Part shown: positions 15,481 through 27,992 of the stretch, piece by piece
Layout of the letters: each line of letters opens with the position of its first letter
Numbering within the stretch: position 1 is the first letter of the stretch
Assembly (NCBI GenBank): GCA_028821195.1
Contig: JAPPHB010000090.1
Span: 41,946-105,945 of the forward strand
Reading direction: 5' to 3'
Source: Gammaproteobacteria bacterium
GTDB lineage: Bacteria; Gemmatimonadota; Gemmatimonadetes; Longimicrobiales; Gaopeijiaceae
DNA length: 64,000 nt
Notes under the pieces: generated by a model
The model's input: only the letters and a program-made list of their open reading frames with translations
What the model was told of the DNA's origin: nothing
Database searches by the model: none
Position numbers and translations under genes: made by a program

Positions 15481-16354
15481 CGCGCGGGGAACGGGGCGCA
15501 GGGGCCTGCTTGCGCGCCTGCGCGCGGCCGATCCTACCATCACCGTCGAACTGCGGCCGCCGCGCAGCGGGCTCTCCTACGCCGCAGGGATGGATGCCTG
15601 GATCGACATGTATCACACGCTGGAGCGGCTGGCGCGCGACGACCGCTACATCTTCCTCACCGACAACGCGGTCGATGCGGCCGAGGAGGAGAGCCTCGGC
15701 CACGTCGCCGCCAACCTGGCGCGCGGGGTGCCGGCTTCGCGCATCATCCCCTTCCTGACCGCCAAACACTCGCTGGACTACTGCATGATGTTCGCCCGGC
15801 GGGCGGTCTCGGGCGGCTGCGAGGCGCTGGCCGTGGTGGGCGGCGACACGACCGGGCCCCCACCGCGCTGCGTCGAGCACGGGTACCAGTTGCGCGACCT
15901 CATCCGGTGCGAGTTCCCGTCGCTCACGCTGGGAGGATGGGCCAATCCCCACGCAGACCCGGCCGTTCAGGTCGACTACATCGCGCGTGGCGACTTCGAG
16001 GCCGACTTCTTCCTGACCCAGATCGTGTCGCACCACTCGCTGCCCGCGATCGAGCGCTTTCTGGAGGAGCTGGACCGCCGGGGCGTGCGCATCCCCGCCA
16101 TCTTCGGTGTCTTCTTCTACCGGAGCCCGAATCCGGGGACCCTGCGTCGGCTCAGCCGGTTTCTCCCGATCCCCGCGGAACAGATCACGCGCGAGTTCGC
16201 TGCCGGGGCGAGCGCCGCGGAGATCTGTGCGCGCAGCATCCGGGCGCTTCAGGGAGCGGGTGTGCGCAACATCTACCTGGCGAATCTGGGCTTCCGGAGG
16301 GTGGACCGGCGCTATCGAGCGATCATGCGGGCGCTGGAGGAGATGGGGGGCTAA
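15473..16354 (+). CDS. MetF-like methylenetetrahydrofolate reductase-fold protein
   Basis: From GTG at 15473 the product is 293 residues. The N-terminal ITVELRPPRSGL matches the MTHFR start where the catalytic Glu lies, followed by IFLTDNAVDA, LTAKHSLDYC (folate-side Lys/His region), ALAVVGGDTTGPPP, LTLGGWANPHAD, FFLTQIVSHHS and FGVFFYRSPN, the order of strands in the MetF barrel. It should bind FAD and a folate. Its exact reaction is unknown because a true MTHFR domain is encoded at 20226-22061. The start is uncertain: another GTG at 15371 in the same frame would overlap the M24 gene by 32 bases, and the GTG at 15473 lies within a palindrome. It runs convergently into a photolyase gene. Confidence 0.75.
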   Translation: METARGTGRRGLLARLRAADPTITVELRPPRSGLSYAAGMDAWIDMYHTLERLARDDRYIFLTDNAVDAAEEESLGHVAANLARGVPASRIIPFLTAKHSLDYCMMFARRAVSGGCEALAVVGGDTTGPPPRCVEHGYQLRDLIRCEFPSLTLGGWANPHADPAVQVDYIARGDFEADFFLTQIVSHHSLPAIERFLEELDRRGVRIPAIFGVFFYRSPNPGTLRRLSRFLPIPAEQITREFAAGASAAEICARSIRALQGAGVRNIYLANLGFRRVDRRYRAIMRALEEMGG

Positions 16355-16369
16355 GGAGCCGATTCTCCC

Positions 16370-17905
16370 CTACGGGTCCCCGTACTTCTCGATGTACCCG
16401 CGCACCCGGTACTTCCTCGCGGTGTTGGCCGAACTCATGTAGCGGATCTTGCCGAACACCGGGCGCTCCGGGCCCCAGGCGCGGTCGTGGAGGCCGAGGA
16501 TCCAGAGCATCCCGGTATAGGAGTTCGGGTCGTGTCCGTCGAGCGCGTACTTGTCGTTGAGTTCGATCATGATGCGGAGCGCTTCGCGCGGGCTCTCGCT
16601 CCACTCCAGGATCTTCTTGCCCCATAGCATGCGCAGGTAGTTGTGGATGCGGCCCTCGCGCCGAAGCTGGTTCTGGGCCGCGTTCCAGAGAGGGTCGCAG
16701 GTCCGCGCGTTCTCGAAGTCGGCGAGTCCGTATACGGGTTGCCGGGGATCCGAGGCGTGCTCCGCCAGCGTCTTTCGAGCCCATTCGGGCAGGGCCTCAT
16801 AGGTGTCGTAACGATCCACCTGGCGGCATCGAACGAACCCGAGATCACGCCACGTAACAAGTTGATCCAAAAATGCTTCTGCGCTCTCACTCATGCCCCA
16901 CCAACCGGCGCGGCTGCCCCGGACATCCCGCGAGAGGCGGGCACAAGTCCATCCTTCGTGCGCCGCGATTCGGTCGAATACCTCGTGCGCGGAAATGTGG
17001 CCGAAGTGCAGGTAGGGGGAGAGCCGGCTGGTCGCGTTGCGCTCCGGATGGTTGCGGTCGGTGGCGTACCGGTCGAAGGCGCCCGCGACGAAGGCGGAGA
17101 GCCGGGCCGCCGCGGCCTCCGAACCGCCGCGAAGGTCGACGGGCGGGACCGAGTGATCGATGGGAAGGCGTGCGATGAGATCAGCGGGATCGCTCACGTC
17201 GGCGGCGGGCCATCGGTCGAGGATATCGGCAGGGACCTGCGCCTCGGAGGAAGAGGTGAGGATGTCCAGTGGATCGGGATGCGGGGGCCGTTGCAGGTGG
17301 GCGGGAAGCTCGCGCTGCAGGAATCGTCTGAACGCGTAGGCTGTTGCGAAGGGCCCGTCCGAGGCTCGCAGAGGAAGCAGGCCGTTGCCGTCTATTGCCT
17401 CGACGCGCACCGAAATCCGTTGCGCGGCCGCCTTCACCATCCGCGGCAGGAAGAAGCCGGGGAAGTCGTCAGTGACGATGACGGCCGCGTGTTCCGCGAG
17501 GGCTTCGACGAGTCCCTTGCCGGCGCCGTCCGCAGGCTCGACGTCGGGGTAGTAGGCGACGCCGCGTTCTGCGAAGCGCGCTTCGTTGTCGATCATCCCA
17601 TCGATGACGACCCGGTGGAGGCGATCCGATGCCCACGGGTATCCGGCGCGCAGGGGTTCCAGCACGAGAAGCGGCAGCCCGTGGTCGAGGCTGAGTTCGG
17701 CGGCCCGCTGGAGGCCGAAGTTCCAGCGCGTCCGGCGCGCGCCGATCATCCAGTACAGGATGAATGCGCCGGCGGCGGCCGGGGCGTCGTTGCAGCGCCT
17801 GATTCGGGCTGCCGGCGTTCTCGAGCGTCGTGATCGCGGGCCCGCGTCGCTGTCTTCGTGAAGTGGAGCGCTCCTGCTCATTTGGCTGGATGAATGATGC
17901 GGCAC
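16370..17905 (-). CDS. class II deoxyribodipyrimidine photolyase
   Basis: The 511-residue product repairs cyclobutane pyrimidine dimers using light and FADH2. After a ~45-residue Arg/Ser-rich extension comes FILYWMIGARRTRWNFGLQR, the class II version of the N-terminal photolyase strand, then the antenna-fold domain, and a C-terminal FAD domain with RNHPERNATSRLSPYLHFGH, NQLRREGRIHNYLRMLWGKK and ILGLHDRAWGPERPVFGKIR, all class II signatures. The frame opens with GTG at 17905; the ATG at 17881 is an equally possible start. It is the last gene of a four-gene run with an APC permease, an MTHFR fusion and metH, spaced 15, 13 and 55 bases, so it is probably transcribed with methionine synthesis genes. 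Confidence 0.9.
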   Translation of the reverse strand: MPHHSSSQMSRSAPLHEDSDAGPRSRRSRTPAARIRRCNDAPAAAGAFILYWMIGARRTRWNFGLQRAAELSLDHGLPLLVLEPLRAGYPWASDRLHRVVIDGMIDNEARFAERGVAYYPDVEPADGAGKGLVEALAEHAAVIVTDDFPGFFLPRMVKAAAQRISVRVEAIDGNGLLPLRASDGPFATAYAFRRFLQRELPAHLQRPPHPDPLDILTSSSEAQVPADILDRWPAADVSDPADLIARLPIDHSVPPVDLRGGSEAAAARLSAFVAGAFDRYATDRNHPERNATSRLSPYLHFGHISAHEVFDRIAAHEGWTCARLSRDVRGSRAGWWGMSESAEAFLDQLVTWRDLGFVRCRQVDRYDTYEALPEWARKTLAEHASDPRQPVYGLADFENARTCDPLWNAAQNQLRREGRIHNYLRMLWGKKILEWSESPREALRIMIELNDKYALDGHDPNSYTGMLWILGLHDRAWGPERPVFGKIRYMSSANTARKYRVRGYIEKYGDP

Positions 17906-17920
17906 CCGTGTGTCGGCCGC

Positions 17921-20212
17921 CTATGACGCGGGAGGTTTCGGTTCGGCTTCGCCCGTTCCCTTCGGACGAGATCGTTGTCGTCGGGAAGGCGCCAGCAGGT
18001 CCCGTCCGGTGCGTAGCAGGGTGGAGGGCGGGGCGCTGCCGAGCAGGATCAAGGGTTTGTCGGAACCCACGGCGACCGCGTGCGGGATGCCTCGGAGGCT
18101 GCGCCGGCCGCCCGATTCGGTGCGCATGCCCATGACGATGAGGTCGGAGGCGCGGCCATGCCTGATGATGGTGTCTCCCGCGTCGGCGGCGGTTTCCACG
18201 ACGATCTCGTAGGGGCCGGTGGCTTCGTCGCGCACCATTCTGTGGATCTCGCGCTCGAATCGGCGGCGTTCCTCCTTCGATGCCGAGGGATGCGTCGTAG
18301 CGAGATACGTGATGGCTCGTCCCTTCGTGCGCGCCAGGCTGGCGAGCAGACGGACCCGCGGGCGGCTGTGGCTCCGATGTCCTTCCAGAGGCACCAGGAC
18401 GCGCTCGGCATCCTCCATGGACCAGCCCGAAGGGGTGCGCGCGACCACAACGTCGCAGCCGATCGCCGCGATGCGGCGCTCCAGCGCGGACTCGACGACC
18501 GGGTCGGAGAGGTTGGGCAGTCCCAGCAACACGGTCTCGCAGCGATGTTCATCGGCGACGCGCGCGATCTCCGTCCAGGGGTCGGGGGCGGTGGTGACGA
18601 GGATCTCCGCCATCATCGAGTGCTCCAGGCTGTGCACCATGGACTGGCCCAGCACGGTCTGCGCGCCGATGACCCGGGATTCCGATGGGGACGCCGGGTC
18701 CGGCGGCGAGAGAACCGTGAGCAGCAGGACGCGGCCCGAGCCCGGCGTGCGCAGGGTTCCGGCGATGTCCACCAGGCTGGCGGCGCTGGCCGGGTTGGCG
18801 ATGGGCGCGAGCACCAGCGGGCTCCGCCCCCGGAGCAGTGTGAGATGCGGATGCGTGGCCTCTGCGGAGACGTCGGTGAGGCGCGCCGCCGGGGCCAGGA
18901 GGGTGAGGTAGAACGCGGTGCCGATGGCGATCCAGGTCATCACGATGCTGCCCGCGAAAGGCACCGCGAAGATCTGGAAGGCCGCAAGCGATGCGCAGCA
19001 CACGCCGCCCAGGACGGGCAGGAAGGAGATGCGCCGCGAGGCGGAGCGGTACTCGACCAGGACCGTCGCCACGTGCACCATGGCGAACGAGATGAGGAAG
19101 ATGAGGCTCGAGGCGGCGCCGGCGGCCGGGACCTCGCCGACGGCGAGGGCGATCACCGCCACCACCGTGCCCGTGACCACGACCGCCGTCGCGGGGGTGC
19201 CGCTCGACCCGCGCATGCGCGCCAGCCGGCGGGGCAGGGTGCGGTCGCGGGCCATGGCGAACGCCACCCGCGATGCGCCCAGGAGGTTGGCCTGAAGTGC
19301 CGAGAGCATCGACAGGATCCCCGCGCCGATGACCAGCCAGTAGCCCGCCACCCCCATGTACTCCTCCACCGCCGCCGCCACCAGCCCTTCCGGATTGGCC
19401 GCCGCCACCGCCGCCACCCCGCCCGCCCCCGCCGGTGTCCCCACCGTGGCGAACAGGAAGAGCATGGGCAGGTAGAGCGTGAGCGCGATGCCGAGCGAGA
19501 GGTACATCGCGCGCGGGAGGGTCCGCTGCGGGTCGCGCACCTCCCCCCCCACCGCGGCGATCAGGTCGAACCCCTGGAGCGCGATGAAGGTGTAGCCCAT
19601 GGCCCGCACCACCCCGCCCGCTCCCTCCGTGAAGAACGGGTTCAGACGGTCGGCCAGTTCGCCTGGCGACCCGGTGGCCCACGCCCACGCCCCGCCGGCG
19701 ATGACCACGGCGAACACCACCACCTTGCCGATGGTCTCCGCGGTGCCCCCCCCCGCCGCGCGGCGGACGAGCGCCAGCATGTAGGCGCCGATGGCGACCG
19801 CGGCCGCGGCCAGACGGGCGGTGTCGCCGCCCAGGCGGGTTTCGGCCAGTTGCGGCAGGGCGCGCAGCAGCCCCTCCATGAAGAAGGCCGCGAACCCGAG
19901 CGCATAGAGCACCCCGGCCACGATCGAGGCGAACCACACCACCCAGCCGACCACGAAGGCCAACTCGATGGAAAAGACGTTCTTGGCGTAGGTGTAGGTC
20001 CCGCCGGACTGGGGGAAGCGGCGGGCCAGGCGGGCGAAGCTGGCCGCGGTCAGCAGGGCGATGCCGCCGTTCATGGCGAAAGAGACCATGGCGCTCGGTC
20101 CGGCGACCGAGAAGGCCGTGCCCGCGAGCGCGAGGATCCCCCCGCCCACGATGGCGCCCACCCCCAGGATGGTGGCGCCGAACAACCCCATGTGCCGTTC
20201 CTGAACCTGCAC
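17921..20212 (-). CDS. APC-superfamily amino acid permease fused to Usp-type domains
   Basis: Of 763 residues the first ~440 form an APC permease of 12 membrane segments: GATILGVGAIVGGGILALAG is the substrate-site start of TM1, RRFPQSGGTYTYAKN the loop after TM2, and ALQGFDLIAAVGGEV the TM6 region. The remaining ~300 residues are soluble and hold universal-stress-protein-like folds; the last has the nucleotide-loop form IVMGMRTESGGRRSL...G-x9-G. APC-Usp fusions are known in several phyla; the tail may regulate transport. The GTG start has GGAGG five bases upstream. It follows the MTHFR fusion by 13 bases, which suggests an amino acid linked to methionine metabolism as substrate, but this is inference. 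Confidence 0.87.
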   Translation of the reverse strand: MQVQERHMGLFGATILGVGAIVGGGILALAGTAFSVAGPSAMVSFAMNGGIALLTAASFARLARRFPQSGGTYTYAKNVFSIELAFVVGWVVWFASIVAGVLYALGFAAFFMEGLLRALPQLAETRLGGDTARLAAAAVAIGAYMLALVRRAAGGGTAETIGKVVVFAVVIAGGAWAWATGSPGELADRLNPFFTEGAGGVVRAMGYTFIALQGFDLIAAVGGEVRDPQRTLPRAMYLSLGIALTLYLPMLFLFATVGTPAGAGGVAAVAAANPEGLVAAAVEEYMGVAGYWLVIGAGILSMLSALQANLLGASRVAFAMARDRTLPRRLARMRGSSGTPATAVVVTGTVVAVIALAVGEVPAAGAASSLIFLISFAMVHVATVLVEYRSASRRISFLPVLGGVCCASLAAFQIFAVPFAGSIVMTWIAIGTAFYLTLLAPAARLTDVSAEATHPHLTLLRGRSPLVLAPIANPASAASLVDIAGTLRTPGSGRVLLLTVLSPPDPASPSESRVIGAQTVLGQSMVHSLEHSMMAEILVTTAPDPWTEIARVADEHRCETVLLGLPNLSDPVVESALERRIAAIGCDVVVARTPSGWSMEDAERVLVPLEGHRSHSRPRVRLLASLARTKGRAITYLATTHPSASKEERRRFEREIHRMVRDEATGPYEIVVETAADAGDTIIRHGRASDLIVMGMRTESGGRRSLRGIPHAVAVGSDKPLILLGSAPPSTLLRTGRDLLAPSRRQRSRPKGTGEAEPKPPAS

Positions 20213-20225
20213 GGCGTCCTCCGTA

Positions 20226-22061
20226 TTACAACCGGCCGAGCAGTTCGGCCGCCCGGCTCAGGTCGTCATCGGGGAGGCGGACGCGCACGCCCCGGACCAG
20301 ATGCCGCACTCCGGTGAACATCTCGCGGGCGATCGCCAGTCCTTCCGCGCGGGCGTGCGCGGGGCTCCTGCGCTCGGCTACCCGCATCCGTTGCACGATC
20401 CCTTCCGGCACTTCCACGCCGGGCACCTCGTTGGCCATGAACTCGGCGTTGCGCAGGGAGGAGAGCGGCAGCAGGGTTGCGATGACCGGAATGTCGGTGT
20501 CGGCGCGCGCCAGGAAGTCCTCCAGGCGCCCGGGATCGAAGAGCGGCCGGGTGACGGCGAAGTCCGCCCCGGCCTCCACCTTCCACCGGAAGCGGCTGAG
20601 CTCGAGCGCCTGGTCGACCGCCGCGTGGTCGAGCCCGACCCCCGCCACCAGTTCGGTGGGCGCGCCGATGTCGTTGCCGCCCGCGTCCAGGCCGCGGTTC
20701 AGGCGGTGCACCACGTTCACCAGCCCGATCGAGTCGATGTCGGAGATCGCGGTTGAGTCGGCGTAGGGGCCCAGGTCGGTCGACTCGCCGCTCACGATCA
20801 CCAGGTTGCGGATGCCCGCCGCCGACGCCCCCAGCAGGTCGCTGATCATGCCGTGCATGTCGCGGTCACGGCAGACGTAGCGCACCAGCGGCTCGATCCC
20901 CGCGCGGTCGCCGAGCACCATGGCCGTGGTCAGGGCGTCCATGTGCGCCTGCCCGCGGGTGCCGCCGACCACGAAGACCGCGTCCACCCCGTCGAGCGCC
21001 AGCGCGCGCGCCCGCTCCGCAGTCTCTTCCATCCGCCAGCCACGCGGGGCGGCGATCTGCACGGTGGTCACGAACTGACCGGTCGCGAGCTTCCTGCCCC
21101 ACGCGGACCGCTCGGCGAGCGGCACCGCGGACCTGCCCGTCCGCCCGGCTGCTCCCGCGCGCGCCGCCGTCCGCACGCGTACCGGCTGCACGCTGGCCAC
21201 GTGGTCGCGGATCTTGCGCACGTGCGCTGCGGTGGTGCCGCAACACCCGCCCACGAAGCGCGCGCCGGCGGCGACCAGGCGGCGAGCGTACTGGCCCATG
21301 TACTCCGGGCTCGCCATGTAGATCTGGCGGTTCTCGACCACCCGCGGCAGCCCGGCGTTGGGCTGGGCGGAGGCGGGCAGCCCGGAGCTCGCGGCCAGGC
21401 GCTCCACCGCGTCCAGCATGATCGCCGGTCCCACCGAGCAGTTGATGCCGGCCACGTCCACCCCCCACTCCGCCATCGCCGCCCCGGCGGCCTCCATGGT
21501 GGTGCCCCCGGGGGTGGCGCCGTTGTCGCCGATGGTGACCTGGGCCAGTACCGGCAGGTCGGTGAGCGAGCGCACCGCCCGGAAAGCCGCCTCCAGCTCG
21601 CTCAGGTCGCTGAAGGTCTCCAGGCAGAACCCGTCCACGCCGCCGTCAATCAGCCCCCGCGCCTGCCGCCGGAAGAGCGCCACCGCCTCCTCGAAGGCCG
21701 TCGCCCCCCAGGGCTCGATGCGGATGCCGAGCGGGCCCATCGCCCCCACCACGGTGGCCCGTCCCGCCGCCGCATCGCGCGCAAGCTCGGCTCCCGTGCG
21801 GTTGATGGTTTCAGTGCGCTCCTCCAGCCCGAACCCCGACAGCTTCACCGGGTTGGCCCCGAAGGTGTTGGTTTCGAGGATCTCGGCGCCGGCGTGCACA
21901 TACTCGTCGTGAACCTCGCGCACCATCTCTGGTGTCGAGAGGTTAAGCTCGTCATAGCATACGTTTACGAACACACCCTTGCCGTAGAGCATCGTGCCCA
22001 TGGCGCCGTCCACCACGTGCGCGCGCCCGTCGGCGATCAGGTCGCGCAGAGTCACTCTCAT
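20226..22061 (-). CDS. bifunctional homocysteine S-methyltransferase / methylenetetrahydrofolate reductase
   Basis: The 611-residue protein joins two enzymes, as in B. subtilis YitJ. Residues 1-300 form a Hcy-binding barrel (HVVDGAMGTMLYGKG, ETNTFGANPVKLSGFG) with zinc cysteines in GINCSVGP and GGCCGTT. Residues ~320-611 are an MTHFR domain that reduces 5,10-methylene-THF to 5-methyl-THF (FVTTVQIAAPRGW, DAVFVVGGTRGQAHMD, LVIVSGESTDLG, VEAGADFAVTRPLFDP, VIATLLPLSSLRNAEFMA). The ATG at 22061 has GGGAGG ten bases upstream. It lies 55 bases after metH on the same strand and would supply its methyl donor. Confidence 0.93.
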   Translation of the reverse strand: MRVTLRDLIADGRAHVVDGAMGTMLYGKGVFVNVCYDELNLSTPEMVREVHDEYVHAGAEILETNTFGANPVKLSGFGLEERTETINRTGAELARDAAAGRATVVGAMGPLGIRIEPWGATAFEEAVALFRRQARGLIDGGVDGFCLETFSDLSELEAAFRAVRSLTDLPVLAQVTIGDNGATPGGTTMEAAGAAMAEWGVDVAGINCSVGPAIMLDAVERLAASSGLPASAQPNAGLPRVVENRQIYMASPEYMGQYARRLVAAGARFVGGCCGTTAAHVRKIRDHVASVQPVRVRTAARAGAAGRTGRSAVPLAERSAWGRKLATGQFVTTVQIAAPRGWRMEETAERARALALDGVDAVFVVGGTRGQAHMDALTTAMVLGDRAGIEPLVRYVCRDRDMHGMISDLLGASAAGIRNLVIVSGESTDLGPYADSTAISDIDSIGLVNVVHRLNRGLDAGGNDIGAPTELVAGVGLDHAAVDQALELSRFRWKVEAGADFAVTRPLFDPGRLEDFLARADTDIPVIATLLPLSSLRNAEFMANEVPGVEVPEGIVQRMRVAERRSPAHARAEGLAIAREMFTGVRHLVRGVRVRLPDDDLSRAAELLGRL

Positions 22062-22116
22062 GGGCGGTTCGCCTCCCGCGCTGGCCAGCGGCCGATCCGG
22101 GTGCCCGACGTCACGC

Positions 22117-25848
<3,732 letters not shown>

Positions 25849-25854
25849 GGCGTC

Positions 25855-25860
25855 AGTATA
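25855..25860 (-). promoter_or_regulatory. -10 element of a leaderless promoter for metH
   Basis: On the minus strand TATACT ends six bases before the metH ATG (TATACT-GACGCC-ATG), placing the transcription start on or next to the A of the start codon. There is no Shine-Dalgarno sequence and no clear -35 at 17 bases. The same spacing is seen before the VapB-like gene. Confidence 0.55.
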
Positions 25861-26054
25861 GTAACGCAACGCGTGTCCGATACCGCAGGAGCGAGCACCC
25901 GGTCCCGCCAGGAACTTTCGGGTCCCGTTGCCGTTTACTCCGGGAGCGCATGCCGGTGCGCCGAGCAGGCTTGTCGTTGCACCGGAAAGACCGGTCGGCG
26001 CGCGGGAACGATCGCCGTTACGCCGGGAACGCCTTCAGCAACCCCGGGAGGGTC

Positions 26055-26969
26055 ATGGAAACCGTCCGTATCCCCAATCAGGCGACCTACTCGCCCATCT
26101 CGCTGACCGACCTGATGGTCGCGGCGCCGCTCGCTTCGCGCATCCTGCTGGGGGCGACACCCCCGGGGCGCGCACTCCAGGCCGTGGCGCTGGGTGCCTA
26201 CGCGGGCAGCGTGGCGGTCGACTGGTTCGCCCGGCGCAACGTGCGCGCCATCGACTTCCTGGACACCTTCGGTGCGGACGTGAAGCATCTCACGCCCATG
26301 CCCGAGGAGGAGCGCGAGCGCGAGGTCGAATGGCTGACGGAGCGCGTTAACGACGAGTATACCGCCGAGCGCATCCCGCGGGCGGAAGTCGCGCGCCGGA
26401 TCAACCGGCACCTGACCGACTTCATCGCGGACATCACCAACCAGCGCGTGGAAACCAGCTCGGAGATACGTCAGTTCACCCTCGCCGGACTCGTTTTTCC
26501 CTTCGCCCTCGGCACCTGCGACATCTTCTCCGGCGACGTGTCCATCCTCCGGGACGCGGGGGTCTTCGAACCGCACATCATCGCGCACGAGTTCTCGCAC
26601 CGGAAGGGATACCTGAAGGAACTGCACGCGCAGGTGCTCGGATACCTGTCGATGGTCGGCTCGGGCGAGGCGGTGCTGGTGCAGTCGGCACGCTGCGAGC
26701 GGCTCCACCGCAATCTCTGGGTGCTGGCGGACCGCGATCCGGTGCGCTACCGGACGATGATCGAGGAGGGAGCGCTGCGCGAAGAACTGCGGGATGACTT
26801 CATGGCGCTGCACCCCGAGGATGGACCCGCCAAGGGAACGGTCGCGAACCTGATGCGCCGCCTCTACGACGAGCGCATGAAGCTCACCGGCCAGAACGGA
26901 CTGTCGGATTATGACGAAGGCTTCACGAACTTCCTGTACACGAGCGAGAGACGAGCTGCGGAGGCGTAG
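26055..26969 (+). CDS. DUF3810-like membrane zinc metallopeptidase
   Basis: From ATG at 26055 (GGGAGG three bases upstream) the product is 304 residues. Two hydrophobic stretches near the N-terminus (LASRILLGATPPGRALQAVA, LGAYAGSVAVDWFA) may be membrane segments. The centre has FEPHIIAHEFSHRKGYLKEL, an HExxH zinc motif followed by HAQVLGYLSM, the arrangement of DUF3810 proteins, which are predicted membrane peptidases. Substrate unknown. It is divergent from metH with about 200 bases between, and four bases ahead of the DUF1028 lipoprotein gene, with which it is probably co-transcribed. Confidence 0.75.
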   Translation: METVRIPNQATYSPISLTDLMVAAPLASRILLGATPPGRALQAVALGAYAGSVAVDWFARRNVRAIDFLDTFGADVKHLTPMPEEEREREVEWLTERVNDEYTAERIPRAEVARRINRHLTDFIADITNQRVETSSEIRQFTLAGLVFPFALGTCDIFSGDVSILRDAGVFEPHIIAHEFSHRKGYLKELHAQVLGYLSMVGSGEAVLVQSARCERLHRNLWVLADRDPVRYRTMIEEGALREELRDDFMALHPEDGPAKGTVANLMRRLYDERMKLTGQNGLSDYDEGFTNFLYTSERRAAEA

Positions 26970-26973
26970 GCAA

Positions 26974-27987
26974 ATGATGGACAATCGCAGGATGTACGGG
27001 ATGGTGTTCGTCCTGGCGTTGGCGTTGGGCGGGTGCGCGACGACTCCGCCGGCCGAGGAGACGACCGGCTGGCTGGTCGAGAAGGTCGTGGAAGTGGAGC
27101 CGGCGGATGCGGTCCGGATCCGGAACCAGAGCGGACCGTTCCTCGCGGGGCTGAGCGCGCAGTCGGCTGCCGAGAACATGATCATCGCGTACCAGTATCT
27201 GGGAATCACGCTCGTCACGGTTCATCCGGATGGGCGCTACATCCTGCGCAGAGGTGGGGACCCGGCGGTGCCGGTGTCCGGCCGCAAGCCCGCTGCCGCC
27301 ACCAGGAGAGCCCCGTGGGATACGGTCGGGACCTTCTCGATCGTCGGCTACGACCCGGAGACCGAAGAGGTCGGGGTGGCGGTCCAGTCGCGGGTATTCA
27401 GCGTGGGCAACGGCGTCATCTGGGGCGAGGCCGGGGTGGGGGTGGTGGCCACCCAGGCCGTAGTGGACGTGAGCTACGGCCCGCAGGCGCTCGCCCTCCT
27501 GCGCGAGGGATACTCGCCCGCGGAGGTGGTGGAGCGCGTCCTGGCCGCCGACCCGAATCCCGACCCGGAGCGGTGGAGCATCGAGGGCCGCCAGTTTTCG
27601 GTCATGGACGGGCGCGGCGAGGTGGCGACCCACACCGGCCCCCGCGCCAGCGACTGGGCGGGGCATCGCGTCGGCCGCTACACCTCCGCGCAGGGCAACA
27701 TCCTGGCTGGTCCGGCGGTGGTGGACGACATGGTCACCGCCTTCGAGAACACCACCGGCCACCTCTCCCAGCGGCTGGTGGCCGCCCTCGAGGCCGGTCA
27801 GGCGGCGGGCGGGGACACCCGCGGAATGCAGTCCGCGGCCCTCCTCATCGTCAAGGAAGACGGCGGCGTCTGGCTCAACAACGACGTGGTGCTGCGCCTC
27901 CATGTCGACGACCACGCGGAGCCCATCGCCGAGTTGCGCCGGCTCGTGGAGATGGCGGCGGAGCGGCGCGCGCGGAGGCGGCGGTAG
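26974..27987 (+). CDS. DUF1028-family lipoprotein (Ntn-hydrolase-like)
   Basis: The 337-residue product starts with a lipoprotein signal (VFVLALALGGCATTPP). The C-terminal two thirds is a DUF1028 domain: GTFSIVGYDPETEEVGVAVQ, SVGNGVIWGEAGVGVVATQA, PQALALLREGYSPAEVVE, RQFSVMDGRGEVATHTG, SAQGNILAG. The domain has the beta-sandwich look of Ntn hydrolases but no proven activity. In known members the domain often begins right after a signal peptide; here about 95 extra residues precede it. GGAGG lies nine bases before the first of two ATGs. The gene ends five bases before the convergent M29 gene. Confidence 0.8.
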   Translation: MMDNRRMYGMVFVLALALGGCATTPPAEETTGWLVEKVVEVEPADAVRIRNQSGPFLAGLSAQSAAENMIIAYQYLGITLVTVHPDGRYILRRGGDPAVPVSGRKPAAATRRAPWDTVGTFSIVGYDPETEEVGVAVQSRVFSVGNGVIWGEAGVGVVATQAVVDVSYGPQALALLREGYSPAEVVERVLAADPNPDPERWSIEGRQFSVMDGRGEVATHTGPRASDWAGHRVGRYTSAQGNILAGPAVVDDMVTAFENTTGHLSQRLVAALEAGQAAGGDTRGMQSAALLIVKEDGGVWLNNDVVLRLHVDDHAEPIAELRRLVEMAAERRARRRR

Positions 27988-27992
27988 GTGGA

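Noticed and set aside
18080..20317. A 745-codon plus-strand frame opposite the APC permease
   Set aside because: Antisense shadow; the minus strand encodes a membrane carrier with clear helices and Usp motifs.
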